A stretch of DNA of 64,000 nucleotides from Cryptomeria japonica (lineage: Eukaryota > Streptophyta > Pinopsida > Cupressales > Cupressaceae): NCBI RefSeq assembly GCF_030272615.1, contig NC_081412.1:696450083-696514082 (forward strand), in the 5' to 3' direction. Made by a program: the position numbers and the translations under genes. Of the stretch, positions 1 through 9,816 are shown piece after piece (positions within the stretch are counted from its first letter, which is position 1; every line of letters begins with the position of its first letter). Under the pieces are notes generated by a model that saw only the letters and a program-made list of their open reading frames with translations, was not told where the DNA came from and did not search any database.

Positions 1-1
1 A

Positions 2-1375
2 AGACTAGTTTGCAAAGGTTATGCTCAAGAAGAAGGAATAGATTATGGTGAGACTTTTGCACCTGTGGCTAGACTTGAGGGAGTAAGAACATTGTTGGCG
101 TATGCTACTTTCAAAAATTTCAAGGTATATCAAATGGATGTTAAATCTGTATTTTTGAATGGTATACTAGAAGAAGAAGTTTATATTGAACAACCTGAAG
201 GATTTGTTGAAGACAAGAATAAAGATCAAGTATGTAAATTGAACAAAGCTTTATATGGTCTGAAACAAGCACCTAGAGCATGGTATGAAAGACTGCACTC
301 TTATTTGATCAAGATTGGATTTATAAGGACAAGTGAAAATAGCAATATGTACATGAAGAATGATGAGGACAATGGAATACTGATCTCAGCCATATTTGTT
401 GATGATATTATTTTTTGTGGAAATGATTCTCTATGCAAGAACTTTGGAAATGAAATGTGCAAAGAATTTGAGATGTCATTAATCGGTGAGATAAAGTATT
501 TTATAGGTTTACAGATACTGCAAATGAAAGATGGGATTTTCATTACTCAATCCAAGTACATAAAGGAAATCTTGAAGAAGTTTGGAATGGAGGATTCAAA
601 ACCTGCAAGTACTCCTATGACTACTAACTGTAAACTATCAAAGAATGATGAATCTGCATCTGTTGATGAGACACTTTACCGATCTATGATTGGAAAGTTG
701 CAATATGTTGTTCATAGTAGACCGAATATAGCACATGCAGTAGGTATTGTTGCAAGATTCTCTGCAGATCCCAAAGAAACCCATATGACAACAATCAAGA
801 GAATTTTTAGATACCTAAGAGGCACTGAAGATTATGGCTTAGTATATGAAAAGAGGAATGATTTTGATTTAAAAGTTTATACTGATGCTGATTGGGCAGG
901 CAACATTGATGACAGGAAAAGCACAAGTGGTGGAGCTTTCTTTTTAGTAGAAAGACTAGTGAGTTGGCTTAGCAAGAAACAAGGATGTATTTCACAGTCA
1001 ACAGCAGAAGCTGAATATGTTGTTGCAGCATTGAATTGTACCAATATTGCATGGATCAAACAACTACTAGAAGGTATAAATGAGAAACTTACCGAGCCAG
1101 TAACTATATTCTGTAATAATACTAGTGCCATTAACATTTCAAAGAATCTGGTAATGCACTCTAAGACAAAACATATCTCTATAAAGTATCATTATCTCAG
1201 AGAAGAAGTTCAAGAGAAGAAAGTTGTGCTGGAATATATTAGTTCAAAGGAGAAAATAGCAAACATCTTCACAAAGCCACTACCAAGGGACACTTTTGAG
1301 TATCTCAGAAGCAAGTTAGGGGTCCTACCCCTATCTTCTATTCACTGCCAGAGTTCAGTGAAAGCATCAATTTGA
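2..1375 (+). CDS. Copia element H: reverse transcriptase and RNase H, 3' part of pol
   Basis: The frame is open from base 2 to a TGA at 1373-1375, so this is the C-terminal 457 residues of a Copia polyprotein whose gag, protease and integrase lie left of the window. It begins in the RT domain ([12 protein letters not shown]). The first catalytic Asp is in YQMDVKS, the YVDD-equivalent box is FVDDIIF near 395-420, and RNase H follows with [16 protein letters not shown] and a KTKHI motif near the end. RT copies element RNA to DNA and RNase H removes the RNA, both inside virus-like particles. No stop or frameshift is visible, unlike every other pol frame in the window, so H is young or was recently active. 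The lineage is Sirevirus-like, inferred from multiplied polypurine tracts. Confidence 0.93.
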   Translation, partial: RLVCKGYAQEEGIDYGETFAPVARLEGVRTLLAYATFKNFKVYQMDVKSVFLNGILEEEVYIEQPEGFVEDKNKDQVCKLNKALYGLKQAPRAWYERLHSYLIKIGFIRTSENSNMYMKNDEDNGILISAIFVDDIIFCGNDSLCKNFGNEMCKEFEMSLIGEIKYFIGLQILQMKDGIFITQSKYIKEILKKFGMEDSKPASTPMTTNCKLSKNDESASVDETLYRSMIGKLQYVVHSRPNIAHAVGIVARFSADPKETHMTTIKRIFRYLRGTEDYGLVYEKRNDFDLKVYTDADWAGNIDDRKSTSGGAFFLVERLVSWLSKKQGCISQSTAEAEYVVAALNCTNIAWIKQLLEGINEKLTEPVTIFCNNTSAINISKNLVMHSKTKHISIKYHYLREEVQEKKVVLEYISSKEKIANIFTKPLPRDTFEYLRSKLGVLPLSSIHCQSSVKASI

Positions 1376-1808
1376 TGAATCTACAGAATATTATGTGTGG
1401 AATGATGTTGATTTATGCACTTTAGGAGGTTTTCTAAAAGTGTGCAGGAAATAGTATTGAAGGAAAGATTGCTCTGATCAAGTTTTAGATGTTACATTTG
1501 CATGTGTAACATAGCAAGGCAAAACACTTCACAGTAGATGAGTTCATGATTTAGTTCTTTTACTTTTTGGCATTGTTGTCAAAGGGGGAGAAGACTAAAT
1601 GATAGACTAAATGGTAAAGCCCTCAAATGAAGAAGATAACAGAAGACTAATGACAGGGGGAGAAGATTACTGAAAAAGGGAGAAGATTTTAATAGCTCAA
1701 GGATAACAGGAGAAGTCTCAACAGCAATCTGAATCCGAGTCAATTTGAATATCTTGTTGGTGTTACCATTTATAAGTTGGTATTGCCATCAATGCCAAAG
1801 GGGGAGAT
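1376..1808 (+). promoter_or_regulatory. Element H 3' untranslated region with multiplied polypurine tracts
   Basis: This is noncoding DNA between the pol stop and the 3' LTR. A polypurine tract AAAGGGGGAG lies at 1581-1590 and an identical copy at 1797-1806, two bases before the LTR, which makes the latter the working plus-strand primer. Weaker purine tracts lie between them near 1655 and 1676. Multiplied tracts of this kind are a known Sirevirus feature. No reading frame of note is present. Confidence 0.8.
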
Positions 1809-3347
1809 TGTTGGCATTACAATAGAAAGGAGATTGTTGGCATTTCATTAAGGATATTGAGAATGTTGTTGGAGATTATTGATATAACTGAAGAAGGATG
1901 ATTACTATCTTTATAATATTATTTTGTCATTGATGTCAAGAAATTGATTTTCTGATTCAGTATGATGTTGCCATATCTTGAGAAGTATGTATTGATGAAA
2001 ATTAAGATGTCGGTAAGTGACACAGAAAGAATGTGATAATGAAGGGGAATAATAAGTTATTCAATGGGCAACTATTACCGAGTTAGACAATGATGAGATC
2101 ATGTTGTTTTGATTGTTTTGATATCCTACATATGTTGTTGATTGTAAGGTTAATACTAAACTATATCACCGAGCAAAGAACCTAGTCGGTAAACCCTAAA
2201 GAACCTAGTCGGTCAACCCTAAGGTTATCGATATCGATTAATGAAGGCGGAATGTCTACTGAGTAAAGTTTAGTATTTACCGAGTAACAATCGAGTTATG
2301 ACAGATCGCATTGGATGGATAAAAGCATTATTTAATGAAGGAAGTTGATGAGCTAGAGATGAATAGATGATTGGTATGTCGCACATGAAGTTTGTTAAGG
2401 ATCTATGGCAATGGAAAATCAAGATGAAGATCTACAGCATAGATTGAACCGCAATAACCTAGCACAAGTTCCTAGGAAGGAATGCAAGTTCCAAGGCAAG
2501 GTAAAACATTTTCAGATTGAAGGATACATTGAACCTAATCAAGATTGATGATCTGATGGCCAAGATTGATCATGGGAAATGTGATCAAGGAGATTCAGCG
2601 ATTAGCAAATTGTTTATAAATATGGAATTGTTGATAAACAATGTATGCGGGCAAGTGTAAGCACAGGGATGCTACATAGTGATTACCGAGCATAGAAGCT
2701 TGAAGACCTATTTGATTAATAGAGTAGGGAGCCCAGCAGAGGGACAAGATAAGTCCTATGATTAGATTGTTTTGAGCAAATAAAAATCTGCTTTAGCATT
2801 TTAGATGTGAAGTTGCAGATATATTTTTATTACTGTTATTTTGTAAAGTGATAGAAAATCTCTTAACCGAGTGGACTTAACAGTCTTATTTGTAAATCCT
2901 CTAGCAAGGTAACATTCTAAATGAGTGTTTGAAATCCTTTGACAAGGTCACTTCTAACAAAGTGAAGATCCTAACAGATCTAAGGGAAATCCCTTAATCG
3001 GGTCACATCTAGCAATGTGTCAATGTGTTTGTAATCTTTAACAGGATTTGCTTTTAAACGAGCATACTCTAGAAGAGTATATTTCTTAGTGGGTCTGAAA
3101 TCCCATAGTGGTTTTTCCCTATTTAGGTTTCCACGTTAAATCTGGTGTTATATGTGTTATGATGATTATGTGTTTATGAGTTAGCATGTTTAACAGTTTT
3201 TGGTTATATTGTTGAAGTATAAGTTACCAAGGTTGAATCTTGTGATTTTATGGAAGATTAAGTTTGTATGATTCACCCCCCCCCCCCTCCCCTCTCATCT
3301 TGTTAGCTATTGGCATCAGTACTTTACATTTAGTATCAGAACTTACA
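1809..3347 (+). repeat. 3' LTR of Copia element H
   Basis: The LTR starts TGTTGGCATT directly after the polypurine tract and ends AACTTACA, giving 1539 bp. Both ends were fixed by comparison with antisense solo LTR I (12141-13676, 1536 bp), which has a clean TSD. A TATA-like TTTATAAATA lies at 2612-2621. An array of short degenerate repeats runs about 2858-3100, then a conserved GGTTTTTCC/GGTTTCCACGT block, then a run of 12 C at 3276-3287. TGTTGGCATT recurs at 1835, so the LTR tip is partly duplicated. The TSD is predicted to be CTAAA (3348-3352), but its partner is outside the window. Confidence 0.88.
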
Positions 3348-3569
3348 CTAAAATAGGTCAACACTAAACATTTCGATGGTGGGAAGGAATGAGAAGTAGA
3401 CCATAACACACATCAATGATCAAATCAACATATTAAAATCATTACAAATTTTGGACCCAAAACAAGATTCACATGCTACACCAAAAGCCACTAAACATCC
3501 TCTAATTTTGGACTTAATCCAAACCCAAACATCATTGCTTAAAACATCAAGAATATGAATGGAACCAAG
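3348..3569 (-). repeat. Fragment of the 3' LTR of Copia element F (third piece)
   Basis: This 222-bp noncoding spacer lies between the end of H and the start of chromovirus A. Removing A (TSD CCAAG) joins it to 16106-16189. Removing C (TSD CTACC) joins that to 52009-52154, which begins at the F polypurine tract. Read on the minus strand it is therefore the continuation of the F 3' LTR. The assignment rests on insertion logic, not on an alignment to a second F LTR, because none is visible. Confidence 0.6.
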
Positions 3570-5159
3570 TGGTGCAGGAGCACCTAGGTTTACCTAGTTT
3601 TATTGATGCATTTTCCAAATTTTGGAGTGATTGATCATGTTTGGGATCAATGAAGGAATAATAGACTGTTGATAGGTCCACAAGTGTGTTTTGGAGTGAT
3701 TTGAAGAGTGTGTGTTACCAAGGTGTGCTTGTTTTCTCAGTTTTGGCCAATGTGCCCTTGTAAGCCAAAAATGGTATTATTTTACAAATAGTGTAAAATT
3801 CCTTGTAAGGCATCATTAGGAATTTGGTAATGTTATTTTTATGTTAGGGAACCATCCTAGGGGGTTTAGAATGAATAAAATGCATAAATTGCAAAAATGC
3901 AAATTGGAGAAAAAGTTGTTGTTGCTTGACAACTTTTTGCAACTTTTTGAGCAACTTTTTAAAATTGATCAAATCATTGGTTAGGAAACCGATGGGAGGT
4001 TGGTTATGAGAAAGGAGGAATATAAAATTCTTTTTCCATGATTTTACACAGGTTGGCAATTTCATGATCAGATTTTGAATAAAATTGAAGGAATTTCTAG
4101 GTTTTTGCTTAAGTTTTGTAAATTTGGCTATAGTAGTCCAAACCAGATGATATAATCTTGGTACTGTCCTTTCATGGTGGATTAGTATATGGTGTTGTGG
4201 TTCTCAGGAAGTAAATTTATACTTTCTTAGTGTAGGTTTAGTCTGTGTTTACAAATTCTTTTCTACTGCACTGCTCTCGGTTTGAGCAAGGGTTTAAGAC
4301 CCTAGACATGGTTCCAACTTGAAATCCCATTGATTTTGTTCAATTTCCCTTGGGATTAAAGTAATGGAACCTTTGAATAATGTACATATTCTTTGTAGTG
4401 TCCTGGAGGTTTCTTGGAAACCATTTGCCATCATATCCTAGGTGAGCTCTGACATAGCCCGGCTAGGGATATGACTGTCATTTTTGTCATTGCTTGCAGG
4501 GAAGATACAATGTGGATGTTCCAAGTGTTTGGCATGAAATAATGAAGTCTAATGGAGTCTCAGTAGCAGCAGGAAGGTGTGACAGGGTGTAGAAAATAGT
4601 AAACCCCACTGGAGAAGACTAGCAACCCTTAAATCCTCAAAAAGAGCCATTTTTAGGGTCTGTACCTGTACGATCATACCAGACAGCCTACTGAGTCCAA
4701 AATTTTGTCCAAAAGCGTACTCAGATCACTAAGGCTCTTAGGATGTCTTTTGGGAGTTTTCTGGGCAATTACACAAAAACCGTGAAGGTAGGGCTAATAG
4801 GGGCTCTTAGGGCTACTAGGCCTAGAAAATAGGAAAAGAAGGAAGTGATGGGAAAATGGAGAGAAACCAAACAAAGAACCATGTGAATGGAATTGAAACA
4901 CCTTCTCTACACCCCCTAAGACCCCTGCAAGTGTATGTTCGAGATTTGGCAACTGGAAGGTTGGATTTTCTCTAGTGAATCCCAGTTATGCTTGTGAGAA
5001 ATAGGAGCAACAACTTGATAGGGAGCACTCTAAACGAGTTCAGTTGTTTGATTTGAAATTGGAAAAGAGTAGGGTGTGAATGAGGTTGGAAACCCATCAA
5101 AACATATTTTCCCACCTATTATTCAAAGGTGCAAATCTTTTGAGAGAGACTCCCCATCA
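3570..5159 (+). repeat. 5' LTR of chromovirus A
   Basis: A direct repeat of 14510-16105 with many scattered substitutions and small indels. It begins TGGTGCAGGAGC and ends GACTCCCCATCA. It carries no reading frame of interest. The divergence from its partner is visibly greater than for the LTR pair of B, so A is older. Confidence 0.92.
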
Positions 5160-5241
5160 AAGTGGTATCAAAGAAAGTTAAGAATTGGGAAGAAACCAGT
5201 TGATGTCAGAGACTGAGTGAGTAAGTGAAACTAGCCTCAGG
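5160..5241 (+). promoter_or_regulatory. Chromovirus A primer-binding site and leader
   Basis: TGGTATCAAAGA at 5163-5174, three bases after the LTR, resembles the initiator-Met tRNA complement TGGTATCAGAGC with one substitution in the first ten bases. The short leader runs to the ATG at 5242. Confidence 0.75.
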
Positions 5242-6686
5242 ATGGTGACCAATGCAGAGTTAGCCAAAAAGGTAGAAGACCAAGAGGAAGAGAATAGACT
5301 CCTCAGGGTAAGATTGCAACAGTTGGAGAACAAACTAGGTGAAGTAGAAGACAAGACTGAGAAGGTAACAATCAAAATCAATGAAGGGAAGGGTAAAGAA
5401 GCAGTAGAAGAGGATGGAACACCTGAACCAGATCCTATTCTACCTAAATAACCTTTCTTTAGAGTCATCAAAGCCTTAGGAGGGAATTCCCAAGAAGGAG
5501 TGCCACTTTTCTATGGTACAATGGAACCAGAAGTGGTCATGGAGTGGATTGAAGGGTTGGAGAATCACTTTGAATGTGATAGAATTAGTGAAGCAAAAAA
5601 GGTGAAGGTAGCCAAATCTAGATTGAGAGGAGCATCCTTGGCATGGTGGAAGTTCATACAAGAGGAAAGGAAAAAGGAGGGTAAGAACCCAATTTCCACT
5701 TCGAAAGGAATGCTAGCGAAGGTGAGAGAAGCCTATATCCCTAAAGACTATGAAATTAAATTATACAAGAGGAGACAAAATTTGAGACAAAGAGAACTAG
5801 ATGTGAGCAGCTACACTGAAGAATTTCAGAAGTTGTGTCTGAGATGAAAGCATCAAGGTAGCCAGGTACTTGAATGGTTTGTGGTGGAATATCCAAGAAG
5901 ATTTAAGTTTGTTGTGTCCTAGTACTATCCATAAGTTCTATCAAATGGCACTCAAGGTGGAAGAGAAGAGTAAAAAGAAGCGAGAGCAAATCAATAGAGG
6001 TAGAGGTAGGGGAAGAGATGGCAGAGTTCATAGAGGTAGCTATGGTGGAATAAGTGTAGACCAAAGATCCCAAGGGGAATCCAAGTTGGTAGAGAAGAGT
6101 GGGGATTCCAATAGAAAGAGCAGCTATAGAGGAAGGGAATCTAGCAACTCTAGTAGAAGAAGGTCTAGTGGATCGAGAAGAGGGTCCTATTTCGCCACAA
6201 TGAAGTGCTACAATAGCCATCAACTTGGACACCCGACATATAGGTGTCCTGAGAAGTCTTCTTCATCCCAAGGAGGTGAGAGGAGAGTAAATTATATTCA
6301 GGAAGATGCAGCAAATGTGAAGACATCAGAAGTGAGTTTAGATTCTAAGGTTGGAGAGAATCTCATGATGAGAAGAGTTTTGATCAAAGAACCGGTTAAG
6401 GAGGAACCTAGCCAAAGAAGATCCTTGTTTAGGATAAAATGAAAGATCATGGGTAAAGTGTGTAGAGTGGTGGTGGATTCAAGTTCCACTAACAACATAG
6501 TGTCAGAAGAAGCAGAAAACAAACTCAACCTACAAAGAATTCCACATAGTGATCCTTATAGGGTTACTTGGCTCAACAAGGGGCAGCATGTTTTGGTGAA
6601 TGAACAAACTTGGGTAGAGTTCACTATAGGAGGCTACAAGGACAAAATCTTGTGTGACATCTTGTCAATGGATGCATGCCACCTGT
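5242..6686 (+). pseudogene. Chromovirus A gag and protease, copy 1 (broken)
   Basis: The ATG at 5242 opens a 69-residue coiled-coil segment rich in Leu, Glu and Lys. An in-frame TAA (5449-5451) separates it from the capsid-like gag domain (MEWIEGLENHF... near 5539), which ends at a frameshift around 5845. The same frameshift is present in copy 2. A basic Arg/Gly/Ser-rich nucleocapsid follows, with a zinc knuckle CYNSHQLGHPTYRC whose second Cys is Ser. An in-frame TGA at 6440-6442, absent from copy 2, precedes the protease. The active-site triad reads D-S-S instead of D-S/T-G, so activity is doubtful. The frame is cut at 6684 by the nested J sequence. Confidence 0.88.
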
Positions 6687-7199
6687 AGGTAGGAATTTGG
6701 AATTCATCAAAGCAAATAGATATTAAACTAGCTCAATCACAAAAACTAAATTGCAATGATAACAATCCTAAAAACATTCAACAAAGATATGAAAACAAGA
6801 CATTCAAATCAAATGCAAACCATTACAAACGCGAATATCTCCTTCATGATTCTCCATTGTCCTTCTTTCTCCTTCAAATTGCTTTGTTTGTGGATCTCAC
6901 CTACAAATGCAAAGGCATGGTATGAAAGCAAGATGAAATGGCAGCATAAGGATACTAGAAGCGTGATTGATTCTCTGAAAATGTGATTAGCTCGATAATG
7001 TGATTAATTTGGATCCCTTGATTAAAGAAACTCATCCAATTTATAGATAAATTGGAGAGATGACAAGATTAGTATGAAGAGATTTGAAAGGAAATTTCAA
7101 ATCAAGAATGACAAATATGACAAATTATGACAAAATTGACACTTTCTATGCAAGATTGATTGATTGACAAATTATGATAAAATTGACAAGATTGCTATG
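6684..7199. repeat. Truncated first copy of nested LTR J
   Basis: These 516 bp begin TGTAGGTAGG immediately after the protease fragment and match the start of the full J sequence at 8347. They exist because the tandem duplication of A included the 5' part of J. This shows that J was already inserted when the duplication happened. Confidence 0.85.
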
Positions 7200-8351
7200 T
7201 CATGGAGTGGATTGAAGGGTTGGAGAATCACTTTGAATGTGATAGAATTAGTGAAGAAAAAAAGGTGAAGGTAGCCAAGTCTAGATTGAGAGGAGCATCC
7301 TTGGCATGGTGGAAGTTCATACAAGAGGAGAGGAAAAAGGAGGGTAAGAACCCAATTTCCACTTCGAAAGGAATGCTAGCGAAGGTGAGAGAAGCCTATA
7401 TCCCTGAAGACTATGAAATTAAATTATACAAGAGGAGACAAAATTTGAGACAAAGAGAACTAGATGTGAGTAGCTACACTGAAGAATTTCAGAGGTTGTG
7501 TCTGAGATGAAAGCATCAAGGTAGCCAGGTACTTGAATGGTTTGTGGCAGAATATCCAAGAAGATTTAAGTTTGTTGTGTCCTAGTACTATCCATAAGTT
7601 CTATCAAATGGCACTCAAGGTGGAAGAGAAGAGTAAAAAGAAGCAAGAGCAAATCAATAGAGGTAGAGGTAGGGGAAGAGATGGCAGAGGTCATAGAGGT
7701 AGCTATGGTGGAAGAAGTGTAGACCAAAGATCCCATGGGGAATCCAAGTTGGTAGAGAAGAGTGGGGATTCCAATAGCAAGAGCAGCTATAGAGGAAGGG
7801 AATCTAGCAACTCTAGTAGAGGAAGGTCTAGTGGATCGGGAAGAGGGTCCTATTTCACCACAATGAAGTGCTACAATAGCCATCAACTTGGACACCCGGC
7901 ATATAGGCGTCCTGAGAAGTCTTCTTCATCCCAAGGAGGTGAGAGGAGAGTAAATTATATTCAGGAAGATGCAGCAAATGTGAAGACATCAGAAGTGAGT
8001 TTAGATTCTAAGGTTGGAGAGAATCTCATGATGAGAAGAGTTTTGATCAAAGAACCGGTTAAGGAGGAACCTAGCCAAAGAAGATCCTTGTTTAGGATAA
8101 AATGCAAGATCATGGGTAAAGTGTGTAGAGTGGTGGTGGATTCAAGTTCCACTCACAACATAGTGTCAGAAGAAGCAGAAAACAAACTCAACCTACAAAG
8201 AATTCCACATAGTGATCCTTATAGGGTTACTTGGCTCAACAAGGGGCAGCATGTTTTGGTGAATGAACAAACTTGGGTGGAGTTCACTATAGGAGGCTAC
8301 AAGGACAAAATCTTGTGTGACATCTTGCCAATGGACGCATGCCACCTGTAG
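7200..8351 (+). pseudogene. Chromovirus A gag and protease, copy 2 (broken)
   Basis: This is the second copy of distal gag and protease. The capsid segment (7202-7510) ends at the same frameshift as copy 1. A continuous frame from about 7509 to 8351 covers the basic nucleocapsid, knuckle and protease without the copy 1 TGA. The knuckle reads CYNSHQLGHPAYRR, so both the second and the last metal ligands are lost. The protease again reads D-S-S at the active site. The frame ends in a TAG created by the J insertion after DACHL; the original sequence resumes at 9817 as HLLLGRPWQF. Confidence 0.87.
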
Positions 8352-9816
8352 GTAGGAATTTGGAATTCATCAAAGCAAATAGATATTAAACTAGCTCAAT
8401 CACAAAAACTAGATTGCAATGATAACAATCCTAAAAACATTCAACGGAGATATGAAAACAAGACATTCAAATCAAATGCAAACCATTACAAACGTGAATA
8501 TCTCCTTCATGATTCTCCATTATCCTTCTTTCTCCTTCAAATTGCTTTGTTTGTGGATCTCACCTACAAATGCAAAGGCATGGTATGAAAGCAAGATGAA
8601 ATGGCAACATAAGGATACTAGAAGCGTGATTGATTCTCTGAAAATGTGATTAGCTCGATAATGTGATTAATTTGGATCCCTTGATTAAAGAAACTCATCC
8701 AATTTATAGATAAATTGGAGAGATGAAAAGATTAGTATGAAGAGATTTGAAAGGAAATTTCAAATCAAGAATGACAAATATGACAAATTATGACAAAATT
8801 GACACTTTCTATGCAAGATTGATTGATTGACAAATTATGACAAAATTGACAAGATTGCTATGCAAAATTGATTGATTGGCAAATTATGACAAAATTGACA
8901 AGATTGCTATGTCATTCCCATGAAATTAGGGAAGAGAGAAAATAGCCTCCATGATTGCAACAAATGGAAGCATAAACATAGGAGAAAATTAGGGGATGAA
9001 TTTAGAGGAAATAGGAGAAAAACAGGAGAAAATAGAAAATTAGGTTAGAAATGATGAATTAGCAAATTAGAAAATTGAGGAAAAAGATAAAATAGAAATT
9101 AGGTGAATTAATTAATAGGTTTTCATCCATTAATTAATTCATGAAAAGAGACCTAGGACTAAATAAATAGATTTATTTAACCCACAAAGAAGAAGAAAAA
9201 GGATTAAATGAACAAATCATAAAACCCTAGAAATTAATGTAGGTACGATCATGATTCTAATTAACAAAGGATCAATGTTGATAAATGATTGAGATTGGTT
9301 GACAAAAATCAATGACAAATTGACCAAGATTGACAAGGAGATCAAATTGATAGGCACCAATTGACGAGGAACAAAGACTAATCGATCCAAATTGACATGA
9401 TTGAAAAGGACAAGGATCGATGACGAATCGATCGCAAAATGACAAGATTGACAAGTTGATAATCGCAAATGATTACTAACAAGCTAAAGATGATTGAAAG
9501 ATTGATAAGAGGACAAAACCCTAATTCTATCATTGATTAGGATTGACGATGTTCAAAATGATGATAAATGAGCACGCACCATGATGCGACAGGATAAGAT
9601 CGACCAAAATTATGACTAAAGATTGCTATCGACAAGACCTAATTCAAAAGCGAGAAAAATGAGGAATGCAGAAGAAGGACTCGATGCTCGCAAATGATAA
9701 AGACCAAGTGCGCAACATAGAAGAAATGTTAATGCGACGCAAGAACCCTAAAATAAGGCAATGCACAAATGTTAAAGTATGACTCCACAAGCATTGATCA
9801 TTTTTAGATGTCTACA
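8347..9816. repeat. Solo LTR or LTR-only element J nested in chromovirus A
   Basis: A 1470-bp insertion that begins TGTAGGTAGG and ends GATGTCTACA, giving TGTAG/CTACA terminal inverted ends. It is flanked by the 5-bp TSD CCACC (8342-8346 and 9817-9821). It splits the protease frame just before the LLGRPW motif. No coding capacity is seen. Much of it consists of short, degenerate repeats built on ATTGACAA and AAATTGACAAGATT. Family and orientation are not resolved; the minus-strand start TGTAGACATC looks Gypsy-like. Confidence 0.82.

Larger units (their letters stand above)
5537..8911 (+). repeat. Direct tandem duplication inside chromovirus A
   Basis: Bases 5537-7199 are repeated as 7200-8911. 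The unit is 1663 bp in copy 1 and 1712 bp in copy 2. It covers distal gag, protease and the first part of nested solo LTR J. TCAT lies at the start of copy 1 (5537-5540), at the junction (7200-7203) and at the end of copy 2 (8912-8915), so the breakpoints share 4 bp. The copies differ by scattered substitutions and by about 49 bp near the end of copy 2. Confidence 0.93.

Noticed and set aside
3331-3342. Primer-binding site TAGTATCAGAAC after the H LTR
   Set aside because: The clean TSD of solo LTR I shows that this motif lies inside the LTR. The element ends here and no internal domain follows.
7566-7895. Minus-strand 109-codon frame, also at 5903-6232
   Set aside because: It is the antisense shadow of the Arg/Ser-rich gag of chromovirus A and has no domain of its own.
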